Source of the DNA: Acrocarpospora pleiomorpha
GTDB lineage: Bacteria; Actinomycetota; Actinomycetes; Streptosporangiales; Streptosporangiaceae
Assembly (NCBI RefSeq): GCF_009687885.1
Contig: NZ_BLAF01000048.1
Coordinates: 62,001 to 126,000 of the forward strand
Length of the DNA: 64,000 bases
Reading direction: 5' to 3'
This document shows positions 1-9,236 of the stretch, one piece after another. Each line of letters begins with the position of its first letter. The stretch's first letter is position 1. Under the pieces are notes generated by a model. The model did not search any database, was not told the origin of the DNA, and was given only the letters and a program-made list of their open reading frames with translations. Position numbers and translations under genes: made by a program.

Positions 1-422
1 CGGGTGATCAGGGCGAAGACGCGCTCGGAGTCGGTGTCGCCTTTCACCAGGGCGAGATCCGGACCCAGGTGGTCGTCGAGCAGATCCATTCCCTCGACGA
101 CACCGTTGTGCGCGAACAGTCGGCCGTCCTGTTCGAACGGGTGGGTGTTGCGGTCCTCCAAGCCGCCGACGGAGGCGAAACGCACGTGCGCGATGAACGT
201 GGTCGATTCCGCGTCCATCGCCTCCTCGGCGAAACACCGATCCTCGTACGCGGCGATGGGCGCCTTGTAGACCTGCGGAGTGCCATCCGCGGCGAAATAC
301 CCGAGACCCGCCCCGTCGGGGTCACGATGGCTCTGCGCCGACAGGCTGTCCGGCGCGCACAGCAGCCAGAAGGTGGCGCTGGTTCGCCGCGGCGCCCCAC
401 TCAGCCCGAACAGACGGCACAT
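1..422 (-). CDS. class II glutamine amidotransferase, N-terminal part (runs off left edge)
   Basis: The reverse strand starts MCRLFGLSG, so a nucleophile Cys directly follows the initiator Met, as in N-terminal-nucleophile class II glutamine amidotransferases. About 140 residues are visible, including the FIAHVRFAS and THPFEQDGRLFAHNG segments that line the glutamine site in this fold (EgtC/YafJ-like family). The enzyme is expected to release ammonia from a glutaminyl substrate. The C-terminal half lies outside the window, so the exact family (EgtC-like or general GATase) cannot be decided. The start is fixed by the requirement for Cys at position 2. Confidence 0.85.
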   Translation of the reverse strand, partial: MCRLFGLSGAPRRTSATFWLLCAPDSLSAQSHRDPDGAGLGYFAADGTPQVYKAPIAAYEDRCFAEEAMDAESTTFIAHVRFASVGGLEDRNTHPFEQDGRLFAHNGVVEGMDLLDDHLGPDLALVKGDTDSERVFALIT

Positions 423-965
423 CCTGATTCCCCCGACGACTCGACAGCTGGCAGATCGCGATTGCCCCGACGGCTCGGTCCGAACAGATGGCACATCGCG
501 ATCTCCCGACGACGTTTCCCTCTGAGGCCTACCCAGATTTCCCGCGTTTTGAATGAACTAGTCTTAATTGAGTCGTGATATGGGCCGTTCTGGCCTGAGT
601 ATTGAATGGTATTGCAGCGACATTGATACGCGGTTCACCGAAAGAGAGCGTTCTCGCGAGCGGAACACTGCTATGTCGCCTTGGATCTTCGTCGCCCCAG
701 CCCGGGTCCCCGTCCCACGCCCGACCACATGCGCCTTCGTCGGCCCTGACCAGACGACGCTGGCGATCACCACCGCCCGCGTCGGCCTGAACACCCTCGC
801 CCTCAGCGAGGCGCCGCCCTCCGGCCGCGTGCTCCTCCTGGACCCTCCCCACCCCCTGTTTCGCCGGTTGACCGATGCCTCTGTTACAGGGGAATGAACC
901 GTGCCAGCCTGCCCGCCGTAGCTGGTGGGGATGGGGTTGTTAGTTGCTCGATCAACGGAGTGGTG
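423..965. other. intergenic stretch between divergent amidotransferase and P-type ATPase genes
   Basis: No recognisable gene is seen here. A GC3-biased plus-strand reading frame at 673-897 (starts MSPWIFVAPARV, 74 residues) could be a small gene or a remnant, but it has no family I recognise and no convincing ribosome site. An AT-richer patch at about 545-615 is the most likely place for promoters. No terminator-like hairpin was found. Confidence 0.4.
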
Positions 966-3032
966 ATGAACAAGTCGTTGGAAGTGCTCACCACAGAGCT
1001 CGTCATCGGGGGAATGACCTGCGCCGCCTGCGCGGCCCAGATCGAGCGCTCGCTGCGAAGCTTCGACGGGGTGACGGTGACGGTCAATTATGCGACCGAG
1101 CAGGCGACCGTCACCCATCCGGCCCATCTGGACCCGGCGACCCTGGTGGCGGAGGTCGAGCGCGCGGGCTACACGGCCGAACTGCGCCACGCGACGCGTT
1201 GCGAGGAGGAGCCGCTCCGGGGGCTGGAGGAGCGCCTGATCATTTCCGCGTCCTGCGCGGCCGGCGTGTTCGCCCCGGCGGTGATCCCGGCGCTGGGAGT
1301 GCCCGGCTGGGAGTGGGTCGCGCTGGCGCTCACCCTCCCCATCGTCGCCTACGGCGCGTGGCCCTTCCACCGTGCGCGCACCCTCGTGTCGCTGGGCATC
1401 CTGGCCTCGTTCGGCTGGTCGCTGTGGAACCTCTCCTTCGCGGTGACCGCCGCAATCACCCTCATCGCCCTCACCGGCGCCTACCTGGAGGCCCGAGCCA
1501 AACGCCACACCGGTACGGCCCTGCGCGCCCTATACGATCTCGGCCCCAAAGACGCCACCCTCCTCCGCAACGGCGAAGTGATCCACGTCCCGGCCGACCG
1601 CGTCACCGTGGGCGACGCCTTCCTCGTCCACCCCGGCGAGAAGATCGCCACCGACGGCGTCGTGATCGAAGGCCACTCCGCCGTCGACGCCAGCGGGCTG
1701 ACCGGCGAATCCATCCCGATGGAGGTCGGCGCGGGCGACCGGGTCGTCGGGGCGACGGTCAACGCGGGCGGGCGGCTGATGGTGCGCGCGACCCGGGTCG
1801 GCCATGACAGCCGGCTCGCCCAGATCACCCGCCTGGCCGAAGCCGCCCAGTCCGGCAAGACCGAAGTCCAGCGCCTGGCCGACCGGGTGTCCGCGATCGC
1901 CGTCCCCGTGGTCCTCTCGATCGCCGCCGCCACCCTGGTGGCCTGGCTCGGCCTGGGCGCGCCCGCGCCGGACGGGATCGGCGCGGCCATCGCCGTCCTG
2001 ATCATCGCCTGCCCGGCCGCGCTCGGGCTGGCCGTGCCGACGGCGCTTCGGGCCGGCACCGGACGTGGCGCTCAGCTCGGCATCCTGGTCAAAGGCGCGG
2101 ACACGTTGGAGCGTGCCCGCCGGATCGACACGATCGTGCTGAACAAGACCGGCACGGTGACCGAGGGCCGGATGCGGCTGGCCTCCGTGATCGCCGCCGA
2201 AGGTGAGTCCCGGGAGGAGATCCTCGCGTTGGCGGGCGCGGTGGAGCGTGCCTCAGAACATCCCATCGCCCGTGCGATCGACGAGGCCGGCGGTTCGGTC
2301 CTGCCGGTCGAGGAGTTCGCCGCGTTGCCCGGTCGCGGCGTCGAGGGCTGGGTGGCCGGGAAGTGGGTGCTGGCCGGGCGCCGGGAGCTGCTGGTCGAAC
2401 GGTGGGGGGAGCTGCCGGACTCCCTGGAGAAGGCGCTGGCCGAGGCGGTGGGAACGGTGATCGTCGTCGGGTGGGACGGGCTCGCGCGCGGCGTGCTGGT
2501 GATCGCGGACTCGGTGAAACCCACGTCAGCGCGAGCCATCCGGAATCTGAAGGCGCTGGGATTGTCCCCGCTGTTGCTTACCGGAGATCGGGCGTCCGTG
2601 GCCACCCGGGTGGCCGCCGAGGTCGGCGTCAATTTCGTGCTGGCCGGGCTGCTGCCCGAAGGGAAAGTTGAGGCGATTCGGGCGTTGCAGCGGCAGGGAC
2701 GCGTGGTCGCGATGGTCGGCGACGGCGTCAACGACGCGGCGGCCCTCGCTCAGGCCGACCTGGGCATCGCGACGAGCACCGACAGGGCGATCGAGGCATC
2801 AGACCTCACCCTGGTCCGCGGCGACCTCCGGGTGGCTTCCGACGCGATCCGCCTCTCCAGGCGCATCCTGACGACCATCAGAGGCAACCTCTTCTGGGCA
2901 TTCGCCTACAACCTGGTAGCTCTCCCTCTGGCCGCGACAGGCCTGCTCTCCCCTGTGGTCGCCGCCGCCACGATGGCCCTGTCGGGCATCCTCGTGGTCG
3001 CCAACAGCCTGCGCCTGCGCCGGTTCCGCTAG
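966..3032 (+). CDS. heavy-metal P1B-type ATPase-like protein with altered catalytic motifs
   Basis: This 688-residue protein has the architecture of a CopA-like copper exporter. It has an N-terminal HMA domain with GMTCAAC (Cys19, Cys22), membrane helices, an actuator domain with TGES, a nucleotide-binding domain with SEHP, LTGDR and GDGVNDAAAL, and two C-terminal helices. The start at 966 is chosen because ACGGAG lies just upstream and the HMA domain begins 12 residues in. Two invariant positions are changed. The phosphorylation motif DKTGT reads NKTGT (AAC codon at 2142-2144, residue 393), and the ion-binding CPC reads CPA (residues 349-351). The C-terminal MxxSS motif also reads MALSG. Family knowledge says that without the Asp no phospho-intermediate forms, so this may be a non-transporting paralogue or a metal sensor/chaperone. 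No partner gene adjoins it. Confidence 0.85.
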   Translation: MNKSLEVLTTELVIGGMTCAACAAQIERSLRSFDGVTVTVNYATEQATVTHPAHLDPATLVAEVERAGYTAELRHATRCEEEPLRGLEERLIISASCAAGVFAPAVIPALGVPGWEWVALALTLPIVAYGAWPFHRARTLVSLGILASFGWSLWNLSFAVTAAITLIALTGAYLEARAKRHTGTALRALYDLGPKDATLLRNGEVIHVPADRVTVGDAFLVHPGEKIATDGVVIEGHSAVDASGLTGESIPMEVGAGDRVVGATVNAGGRLMVRATRVGHDSRLAQITRLAEAAQSGKTEVQRLADRVSAIAVPVVLSIAAATLVAWLGLGAPAPDGIGAAIAVLIIACPAALGLAVPTALRAGTGRGAQLGILVKGADTLERARRIDTIVLNKTGTVTEGRMRLASVIAAEGESREEILALAGAVERASEHPIARAIDEAGGSVLPVEEFAALPGRGVEGWVAGKWVLAGRRELLVERWGELPDSLEKALAEAVGTVIVVGWDGLARGVLVIADSVKPTSARAIRNLKALGLSPLLLTGDRASVATRVAAEVGVNFVLAGLLPEGKVEAIRALQRQGRVVAMVGDGVNDAAALAQADLGIATSTDRAIEASDLTLVRGDLRVASDAIRLSRRILTTIRGNLFWAFAYNLVALPLAATGLLSPVVAAATMALSGILVVANSLRLRRFR

Positions 3033-3209
3033 GCCGTGTCGGCAAAGTTCTCGGCGGTCCTGAGGGTTACTTGGCAGGAGCGTACGGTCCGCCGAAGGTT
3101 CCTTGAAAGAAGTCCGGGAGGCGGTGTCGGATTGGAGGGGAGGTGTTCGTTGGAGGGGTGAATGGCCGCCCACGAGGAGCGCCCCCAAAAGCACAGGAGA
3201 TGATCCGAG

Positions 3210-3533
3210 ATGCAGTACCTGGTTTCCGTGATCTTTGACAAGGATAGCTTGGCCACTGAGGACGAGCAGGCAGCGATCGACGTGTTCAACGACCGACTCG
3301 TGGCCGAGGGCTACTGGGTCTTCGCCGGTGGCCTCGGGGCGCCCAGTTCGGCCACAGTGATCGACAACCGGGGTGGGGAGGCGATGTTCACCGACGGGCC
3401 CTTCCTGGAGTCCAAGGAGTATCTCGCCGGCTTCTGGATCACCGAGGCCACGGACCTCGACGTGGCGCTCAAGCTCGCCGCCGAAGGGTCGAAGGCCTGC
3501 AATCGCAAGGTCGAGGTGCGGCCGTTCCTGTGA
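3210..3533 (+). CDS. YCII/DGPF-domain protein
   Basis: A 107-residue cytoplasmic protein of the YCII-related (DGPF) family. The signature FTDGPFLESKEYLAGFW is present in the middle of the protein. It overlaps the next gene by 4 bp (GTGA), so the two are translationally coupled. DGPF proteins are the standard genomic partners of ECF42-type sigma factors and are often members of their regulon. Their biochemical role is not firmly known. A purine-rich stretch ends just before the ATG. The 177-bp gap after the ATPase gene probably holds the promoter. Confidence 0.85.
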   Translation: MQYLVSVIFDKDSLATEDEQAAIDVFNDRLVAEGYWVFAGGLGAPSSATVIDNRGGEAMFTDGPFLESKEYLAGFWITEATDLDVALKLAAEGSKACNRKVEVRPFL

Positions 3534-4774
3534 GCAGGATCGACGTCCAGGAGGCGATCACCCAGGCGCACCATGCGGAATGGGCTCGGGTGATCGCCTC
3601 CCTGACCAGGCGTTTCGGTGATCTCGACATCGCCGAGGAGGCGGCGGCCGAGGCGTTCGCGACCGCCGTCCAGCGGTGGCCGGCCGACGGTGTGCCCCCC
3701 AACCCCGGCGCCTGGCTGACCATGACCGCCAACCGCAAGGCCATCGACCGGATCCGGCGCGAGAACAAACGCGACGACAAGCACAAGGAGGCTCAGATGC
3801 TGCAGGACAACACCCCACCCGGGCCGCTGGGCGCCATCGAAGACGAGCGGCTCCGGCTGATCTTCACCTGCTGTCACCCGGCGCTGGCGATGGAGACCCG
3901 CGTGGCGCTGACGCTGCGCATGGTCGCCGGTCTGACCGTGCCCGAGATCGCCCGTGCCTTCCTGGTGCGGGCGAGCGCCATGGAGCAGCGGATCACCCGC
4001 GCGAAGGCCAAGATCAAGGCTGCTCGCATCCCGTATCGGGTGCCGTCCGCGGAGGATCTCCCGGACCGCGTCCGCGGCGTACTCGCCGTTGTCTTCCTCG
4101 TCTTCAACGAGGGCTACCTGGCGACCGGCCCCGACACCGATCCCGTACGTCACGACCTGACCGCCGAGGCGATCCGGCTCACTCGCCTGATCCGTGCCCT
4201 CATGCCGGCAGACGGCGAGGTGGCCGGGCTGCTGGCGCTGATGCTCCTCATCGAGGCCCGCCGCACCACCCGGGTTTCGGGCAGCGGCGAACTGGTCACC
4301 CTCGACGAGCAGGACCGTGGGTCCTGGGACGCGGCGCTGATCGCCGAGGGCCACCAGCTGGTACGCGAGCGCCTGGCCGCCAGAGTGGCCCCGGGTCGCT
4401 ACCAGATCCTGGCGGCGATCAACGCCGTGCACACCTCCGCCCGCGACGTACGCGACACCGACTGGTCGCAAGTCGTCGCCCTCTACGACCAGCTCGTCCA
4501 CCTCGACCCCTCGCCGATCATCGCCCTCAACCGGGCCATCGCGGTCGCCGAGCTCGACGGTCCGGAGGTGGCACTGGCAGCCGTCGACCGTCTTGAGGAC
4601 AGATTGGCCGGCTATCACGCCTACCACGCGACCCGCGCCGACCTACTGCGTCGGCTGGGCCACAGTCACAAGTCACGCGAGGCCTACGACAAGGCCATCG
4701 AGCTTGCGGGCAACACCGCCGAGACCGCCTATCTGACCCGCCGCCGCGACCAGCTGGGTAGTGACCTGGCCTAG
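3530..4774 (+). CDS. ECF42-type RNA polymerase sigma factor with C-terminal extension
   Basis: This 414-residue protein starts at a GTG that overlaps the DGPF gene stop. Residues ~1-170 carry sigma region 2 (AEEAAAEAFATAVQRWP, then NRKAIDRIRRENKR) and region 4 (LRMVAGLTVPEIARAFLV). The remaining ~240 residues are the TPR-like SnoaL-unrelated extension (DUF6596 type) typical of ECF42. No anti-sigma gene is present. Family work shows that this extension, not an anti-sigma factor, controls activity, and that the target is usually the adjacent DGPF gene. The 3' end overlaps the convergent DUF2071 gene by 4 bp, with no room for a separate terminator. Confidence 0.9.
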   Translation: MSRIDVQEAITQAHHAEWARVIASLTRRFGDLDIAEEAAAEAFATAVQRWPADGVPPNPGAWLTMTANRKAIDRIRRENKRDDKHKEAQMLQDNTPPGPLGAIEDERLRLIFTCCHPALAMETRVALTLRMVAGLTVPEIARAFLVRASAMEQRITRAKAKIKAARIPYRVPSAEDLPDRVRGVLAVVFLVFNEGYLATGPDTDPVRHDLTAEAIRLTRLIRALMPADGEVAGLLALMLLIEARRTTRVSGSGELVTLDEQDRGSWDAALIAEGHQLVRERLAARVAPGRYQILAAINAVHTSARDVRDTDWSQVVALYDQLVHLDPSPIIALNRAIAVAELDGPEVALAAVDRLEDRLAGYHAYHATRADLLRRLGHSHKSREAYDKAIELAGNTAETAYLTRRRDQLGSDLA

Positions 4775-5469
4775 TGCCACATTCCCACGCGTACGGGGAC
4801 GCCGAGGGAAGCATGCAGCAGCGGCGGGTTGTCGGGGGCGGGGAGGTTGGTGGCTTGGAGGATGGTTTCGTCCAGATGGGTGAGGGTGGCTTTGTTGAGA
4901 GGCCACGGGGGATGTTCGACCGTCGCGACGGCGAGGCGGCCCGAGACCAGGGTGAAGAGGTGATAGCGGGCGGTCAGGAAGTGGGCCAGCTCGTCGGGGC
5001 GGTCGAGGTGGGAGCCGACGTTGACGTCCAGGTCGGCCCGGACGCCGGTGTGGCGGCGCTGGCAACGGTAGGTCCAGTGGGTGGCGTTTCTGGTGACCGA
5101 CATGTCCGACCAGAAGTAGGGAAGTCGGAAACCGGCCCGGCCGCCCAGGACGGCGGGGAGGCGGGCGGCGTCCAGCGAGAAGAACCAGACGCCGGAACGG
5201 CCGGACTCGTCGTGGACGTAGGTGCGGACGTTCGTCTCGGGGAAACGGGACAGCCAGGGCAGGGGAGGGGTGCCGGACAGCCGTACCCCTTTCATGAGGA
5301 ACGGGACCAAGCCTACCCAGGCGCTGCCGTCGAAGGTCTCCACCGTGAGGCCGGGCGGCAGCAGCGGGGCGACGACGTCGGCAGGATAGCGCCAGTGCAC
5401 GAAGGTCAGCTCCGACCAGCGCTGGTGCATGACCGGTCTGGACACGGTGGGGGACGGCGGGGCGCGCAT
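4771..5469 (-). CDS. DUF2071 family protein (YqjF-like)
   Basis: A 232-residue protein with the DUF2071 pattern: an N-terminal VMHQRWSELTFVHWRYPADVVAPLLPPGLTVE-type segment, NVRTYV in the centre, and a long beta-rich body related to acetoacetate-decarboxylase folds. No enzymatic activity is established for the family. The reverse strand has GGAGG about 8 nt before the ATG, which supports the start. It is convergent with the sigma factor gene and is followed at a distance by asparagine synthetase on the same strand, but a 41-bp gap does not prove an operon. Confidence 0.85.
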   Translation of the reverse strand: MRAPPSPTVSRPVMHQRWSELTFVHWRYPADVVAPLLPPGLTVETFDGSAWVGLVPFLMKGVRLSGTPPLPWLSRFPETNVRTYVHDESGRSGVWFFSLDAARLPAVLGGRAGFRLPYFWSDMSVTRNATHWTYRCQRRHTGVRADLDVNVGSHLDRPDELAHFLTARYHLFTLVSGRLAVATVEHPPWPLNKATLTHLDETILQATNLPAPDNPPLLHASLGVPVRVGMWH

Positions 5470-5510
5470 AACAGCCTCCTACCCGGGAAGCGGCCCGATC
5501 CCCCAGCCGG

Positions 5511-7358
5511 CTAGACGTCCAATTTGACCTGGTAGTCCCTGAGCCAGGCGTCGAGCTGGAGGATACGTTCCAGGGGAGCCCTGCTCCCCATGGAACTTGT
5601 CTCGTCCACGGGCTTGCCGATCAGGGTACGCATCGCGGCGATGTCCATGATCTGCCTGCTGGGCAGGGCGTCGTCGCGCAGGAGATCGCCCACCGCCGCG
5701 CGCAGGGCCTGCTCGTAGCCGGGGTCCTGGGTCGACGGGTACGGACTCTTGACTCGTTGCAGGACCGACTCGGGGAGGACGTCCGCGCAGGCGGCGCGGA
5801 GCAGGCTCTTCTCGCGGCCGTCGAAGGTCTTCATGGCCCAGGGGGCGTTGAAGACGTACTGCACCAGGCGGTGGTCGCAGAACGGGACGCGGACTTCCAG
5901 GCCGACGGCCATGCTCATGCGATCCTTACGATCCAGGAGGAGCTGCACGAACCTGGTCAGGTTCAGGTAGCTGATCTCCCGCATGCGCCGTTCGTGACCG
6001 GTCTCCCCGGGCAGCCGGGGCACCTCGGCGAGCGCTTGGTGGTAGCTGTCGGCCCGATAGGCGGGAATGTCCAGCGCCTCCCGCAGGTCCTCGTCCAGCA
6101 GGTCCAGGTTCGCGTTGCCGCTGATGTCGCCCCACGTCAGCCACGGGAACATGTCGGCGTTGACCGCCACCGGGTCGTGGAACCACTGGTAGCCGCCGAA
6201 CACCTCGTCGGCCGACTCGCCGGACAGAGCCACGGTGGAGTGCCCGCGGATGGCCTTGAACAGCAGGTAGAGCGAGGTGTCCATGTCGCCCATGCCGACC
6301 GGCAGGTCGCGCGCGTGCAGCACTCTCGCACGGACCGCCGGGTCCATCAGCTCACCTGAGTCGAGCACGATGTCGGCATGCTCGGAGCCGACGTGGCGCA
6401 CCAGATCGTGCACGTACGGCGTGTCGGGGGTCGCGCGCGCGGCGTCGGGCTTGAAGTTCTCGGTGTAGCCGACGAAGTCGACGGAGAACGAGCGGACCTT
6501 GCCCAGCCCCTGTTCGCGCAGATCCTTGGCGGCGAGCGCGGTGACCGCGCTGGAGTCCAGGCCGCCGGACAGCAGCGTGCACAGGGGAACGTCGCTGATC
6601 AGCTGGCGGGCGATGATGTCGTCCAGCAGCCCCCGCACCGTGGCCACGGTGGTCTCGACGTCGTCGGGATGCTCGTAGGACTCCAGCTGCCAGTAGCGGC
6701 GCTTGGTGATGCCGTCCCGGCGGATTGTGACGGTTTGGCCGGGGCGAACCTCGTACATGCCCCGGAAGATCGCGTGTTCCGGTGTCTTGACGAACGCCAG
6801 CATCTCGCGCAGCCCGTCCGCGTCGACGACGCGCTCGGCGAGCGGGTTGGCCAGGATCGCCTTGGGCTCCGAGCCGAACAGCACTCCGTGCGCGGTCGGG
6901 TAGTAGTAGAGCGGCTTGATGCCCATCCGATCCCGCACCAGCAGCAGCTCCTCCCGCCTGACATCCCAGACCGCGAAGGCGAACATGCCGTTGAGATGCC
7001 CGGCGAGCTCCTGACCCCATTCGAGATAGGCGCGCAGCACGACCTCGGTGTCGCTGCGCGTCCTGAACCGGTGCCCCCGCCCTTCGAGCTCCCGCCGCAG
7101 CTCCAGGAAGTTGTAGACCTCCCCGCTGTAGGTGAGTACGGCCACCTCCCGCCCGTCCTCCTCGGCGACCATCGGCTGTAGGCCGCCCGCTAGGTCGATG
7201 ATGGCCAGCCGGCGATGCCCGATCGCCGCGTGCGCCGCCGTCCAGAGCCCCTCGTCGTCCGGCCCGCGGCAGGCCATCGTGTCCACCATCGCCTGAGCGA
7301 TCTCCCCGGACCTGGTCAGGTCCCGCTCATAGTCCACCCACCCCGTGATTCCGCACAT
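5511..7358 (-). CDS. asnB: asparagine synthetase (glutamine-hydrolysing)
   Basis: This 615-residue enzyme makes asparagine from aspartate, glutamine and ATP in the cytoplasm. The start is placed at MCGITGW because Cys2 must be the N-terminal nucleophile and GGAGGT lies 7 nt upstream; a TTG 15 nt earlier would bury the Cys. The glutaminase domain (~1-210) has GHRRLAIIDL and the SGEVYNF loop. The synthetase domain has the PP-loop LSGGLDSSAV, GESADEVFGGY and the C-terminal KSPYPSTQDP segment typical of actinobacterial AsnB. Length matches the family. A 26-residue-scale gap of 86 bp separates it from the upstream sugar permease. Confidence 0.95.
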   Translation of the reverse strand: MCGITGWVDYERDLTRSGEIAQAMVDTMACRGPDDEGLWTAAHAAIGHRRLAIIDLAGGLQPMVAEEDGREVAVLTYSGEVYNFLELRRELEGRGHRFRTRSDTEVVLRAYLEWGQELAGHLNGMFAFAVWDVRREELLLVRDRMGIKPLYYYPTAHGVLFGSEPKAILANPLAERVVDADGLREMLAFVKTPEHAIFRGMYEVRPGQTVTIRRDGITKRRYWQLESYEHPDDVETTVATVRGLLDDIIARQLISDVPLCTLLSGGLDSSAVTALAAKDLREQGLGKVRSFSVDFVGYTENFKPDAARATPDTPYVHDLVRHVGSEHADIVLDSGELMDPAVRARVLHARDLPVGMGDMDTSLYLLFKAIRGHSTVALSGESADEVFGGYQWFHDPVAVNADMFPWLTWGDISGNANLDLLDEDLREALDIPAYRADSYHQALAEVPRLPGETGHERRMREISYLNLTRFVQLLLDRKDRMSMAVGLEVRVPFCDHRLVQYVFNAPWAMKTFDGREKSLLRAACADVLPESVLQRVKSPYPSTQDPGYEQALRAAVGDLLRDDALPSRQIMDIAAMRTLIGKPVDETSSMGSRAPLERILQLDAWLRDYQVKLDV

Positions 7359-7444
7359 GCGCACGACCTCCAATCATCAGTGTCAACACCGTGATCAGAA
7401 ATCGATATGCCCAGGTCAAGCAAGCTTTGACAGCAGCAGGGGAA

Positions 7445-8338
7445 TCACCGGCTGAAGCCCGCGGTCAGGCCGCTGAGGAGCTGGCGGCGGCCGACGACGT
7501 ACAGGATGAGGATCGGGAGGGTGGTGAGCACGACGGAGGCGAGGATGGCGGGGACGTTCACGCTGTACTGCCCTTGGAAGGCCCAGAGCGCGAGCGGCAG
7601 CGTGCGCTTGTCGGGGCTCTGGGTGAGGATCAGCGGCAGCAGGAAGCCGTTCCAGATGGTCAGCGCGTTGTAAATCGCCACCGTCACCACGGCGGGGCGG
7701 GTGAGCGGGAACGCCAGACGCCAGAGCGTCGCCCATTCGGTGGCGCCGTCGATCCGCATCGACTCGAACAGTTCCCTGGGCACGTCACGGATGAAGTTGG
7801 ACAGGACGAGCACGGACAGCGGGATCGCGAAGGCGATCGACGGCAGGATCATCCCCAGCAGGCTGTCGTACAGGTGCAACCTAATGATGATCAGATAAAT
7901 CGGGATGATGGTGGCTTGCAGCGGGATGGCCAGACCCATGAGGAACAGCGAGTTCACGACGCGCAGGACCCGGCTGGACGCGCTCCGCACGATCGCGTAG
8001 GACGCCATGAAGGACATGATGACCGCGGGGATCACCGCGCCGAGGGTGACGACGAGGCTGTTGATGAAGTACTGCGCGAAGTCGGCCTCGATGACCATCT
8101 GGTAGTTCCGCAGGGTCGGTTCGGTCGGCGGCGCCAGCGGGTTGGTCGCGTAGTAGCTGCTCTGCAGCTTGAAGCTGGTGATGACGATCCAGTAGATGGG
8201 GATCACCACGACCGCCAGCCAGAGCCAACTGGCCACACCGGCCAGCCAGTTCCGGTGGCCGCCGACCGCGCCCTGGCGGGTGGTGGGCCGGGGCGGCGCG
8301 GCGGACTGCTGCTGTTCCTGGGTCAGGGTCGTCGCCAT
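7445..8338 (-). CDS. carbohydrate ABC transporter permease (MalG-like)
   Basis: A 297-residue inner-membrane permease, third gene of a binding protein-permease-permease operon. It has about six membrane segments and the EAA loop (VPRELFESMRIDGATEWATLWRLAFPLTRPAV) that docks onto the ATPase. The C-terminus GLTAGFSR is the usual G-G/K end of MalG-type (CUT1) permeases. Its start is one base beyond the preceding permease stop, so translation is probably coupled. No ATP-binding subunit is encoded nearby. Actinomycete CUT1 systems often share a multitask ATPase (MsiK) encoded elsewhere. Confidence 0.92.
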   Translation of the reverse strand: MATTLTQEQQQSAAPPRPTTRQGAVGGHRNWLAGVASWLWLAVVVIPIYWIVITSFKLQSSYYATNPLAPPTEPTLRNYQMVIEADFAQYFINSLVVTLGAVIPAVIMSFMASYAIVRSASSRVLRVVNSLFLMGLAIPLQATIIPIYLIIIRLHLYDSLLGMILPSIAFAIPLSVLVLSNFIRDVPRELFESMRIDGATEWATLWRLAFPLTRPAVVTVAIYNALTIWNGFLLPLILTQSPDKRTLPLALWAFQGQYSVNVPAILASVVLTTLPILILYVVGRRQLLSGLTAGFSR

Positions 8339-8339
8339 A

Positions 8340-9236
8340 TCAGGCCCCTTCCATCTGGCTGGCGGAGGGATCCCGGCCGCCGAGCCTGCGCAACAGCAGC
8401 GCCAGCGCCAGGCCCACCAGCACGAGGATGGCGGCGATCGCGCTGGCCGGCCCCATCAGGTTGGCCTGCCAGCCGCGCTTGTACATGTCCAGGGCGAGCA
8501 CCCGGGTGGCGTCGCCCGGGCCGCCCTCGGTCAGCACGAAGATGAGGTCGAAGAAGGTCAGCGACCCGACGACCATGAGGGTCGAGGAGGTGATGATCGT
8601 GTATTTGAGCTGCGGCAGGGTGATGCTGAAGAACCGGCGGACCCGTCCCGCGCCGTCCAGCTCCGCGGCCTCGTACATCGATCGCGGGATCTGCCGTACC
8701 CCGGCCTGGTAGATCAGCGAGTGGAACGGGATGAACTGCCAGGACACGACGAAGATCACGATGCCGAAGGCGAGGTGGGCCTCGCCGAGCCAGTCCTGGG
8801 CGAGCAGCTCGATGCCGAGCCCGGCGCCGAGCCCGAAGTTCGGGTCCAGCAGCGCCTTGTACGTGATGGCGATGGCCGCCGAGCTGAGCAGCAGCGGCAC
8901 GAAGTACAGCACGGCCAGCACCGCCCGGTAGCGCTGCCGACCGGCCAGGAACACCCCGAGCAGCAGGCTGGCCGGGGTCTGGACCGCCCAGGACAGGGCC
9001 ATCACCAGGAACGTCACCCACAGCGCGTGCGGCAGACCCGGGTCGGTCAGCACCGCGTGCCAGCTGGTGAAGCCCGACAGGCTGATGTCGCCGATCCCGT
9101 CCCACGAGGTGAAGCTGAGCGCGAGCACCCCGACCAGCGGGATCACGGCGAAGCCGACGAAGAACACCAGGGCCGGCACGGCCAGCCACGCGAGGGAGCC
9201 GGGCCGGCCTCGCGTGGCGGCCGGGGTAGCGCTCAC
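8340..9236 (-). CDS. carbohydrate ABC transporter permease (MalF-like)
   Basis: A 298-residue CUT1 permease with six predicted membrane segments and the EAA loop (IPRSMYEAAELDGAGRVRRFFSITLPQL). The start is the GTG at 9236, whose GTGA overlaps the stop of the binding-protein gene. Upstream in-frame sequence is only antisense-like Arg/Gly-rich text and was rejected. It pairs with the MalG-like protein to form the transmembrane channel. Confidence 0.92.
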   Translation of the reverse strand: MSATPAATRGRPGSLAWLAVPALVFFVGFAVIPLVGVLALSFTSWDGIGDISLSGFTSWHAVLTDPGLPHALWVTFLVMALSWAVQTPASLLLGVFLAGRQRYRAVLAVLYFVPLLLSSAAIAITYKALLDPNFGLGAGLGIELLAQDWLGEAHLAFGIVIFVVSWQFIPFHSLIYQAGVRQIPRSMYEAAELDGAGRVRRFFSITLPQLKYTIITSSTLMVVGSLTFFDLIFVLTEGGPGDATRVLALDMYKRGWQANLMGPASAIAAILVLVGLALALLLRRLGGRDPSASQMEGA

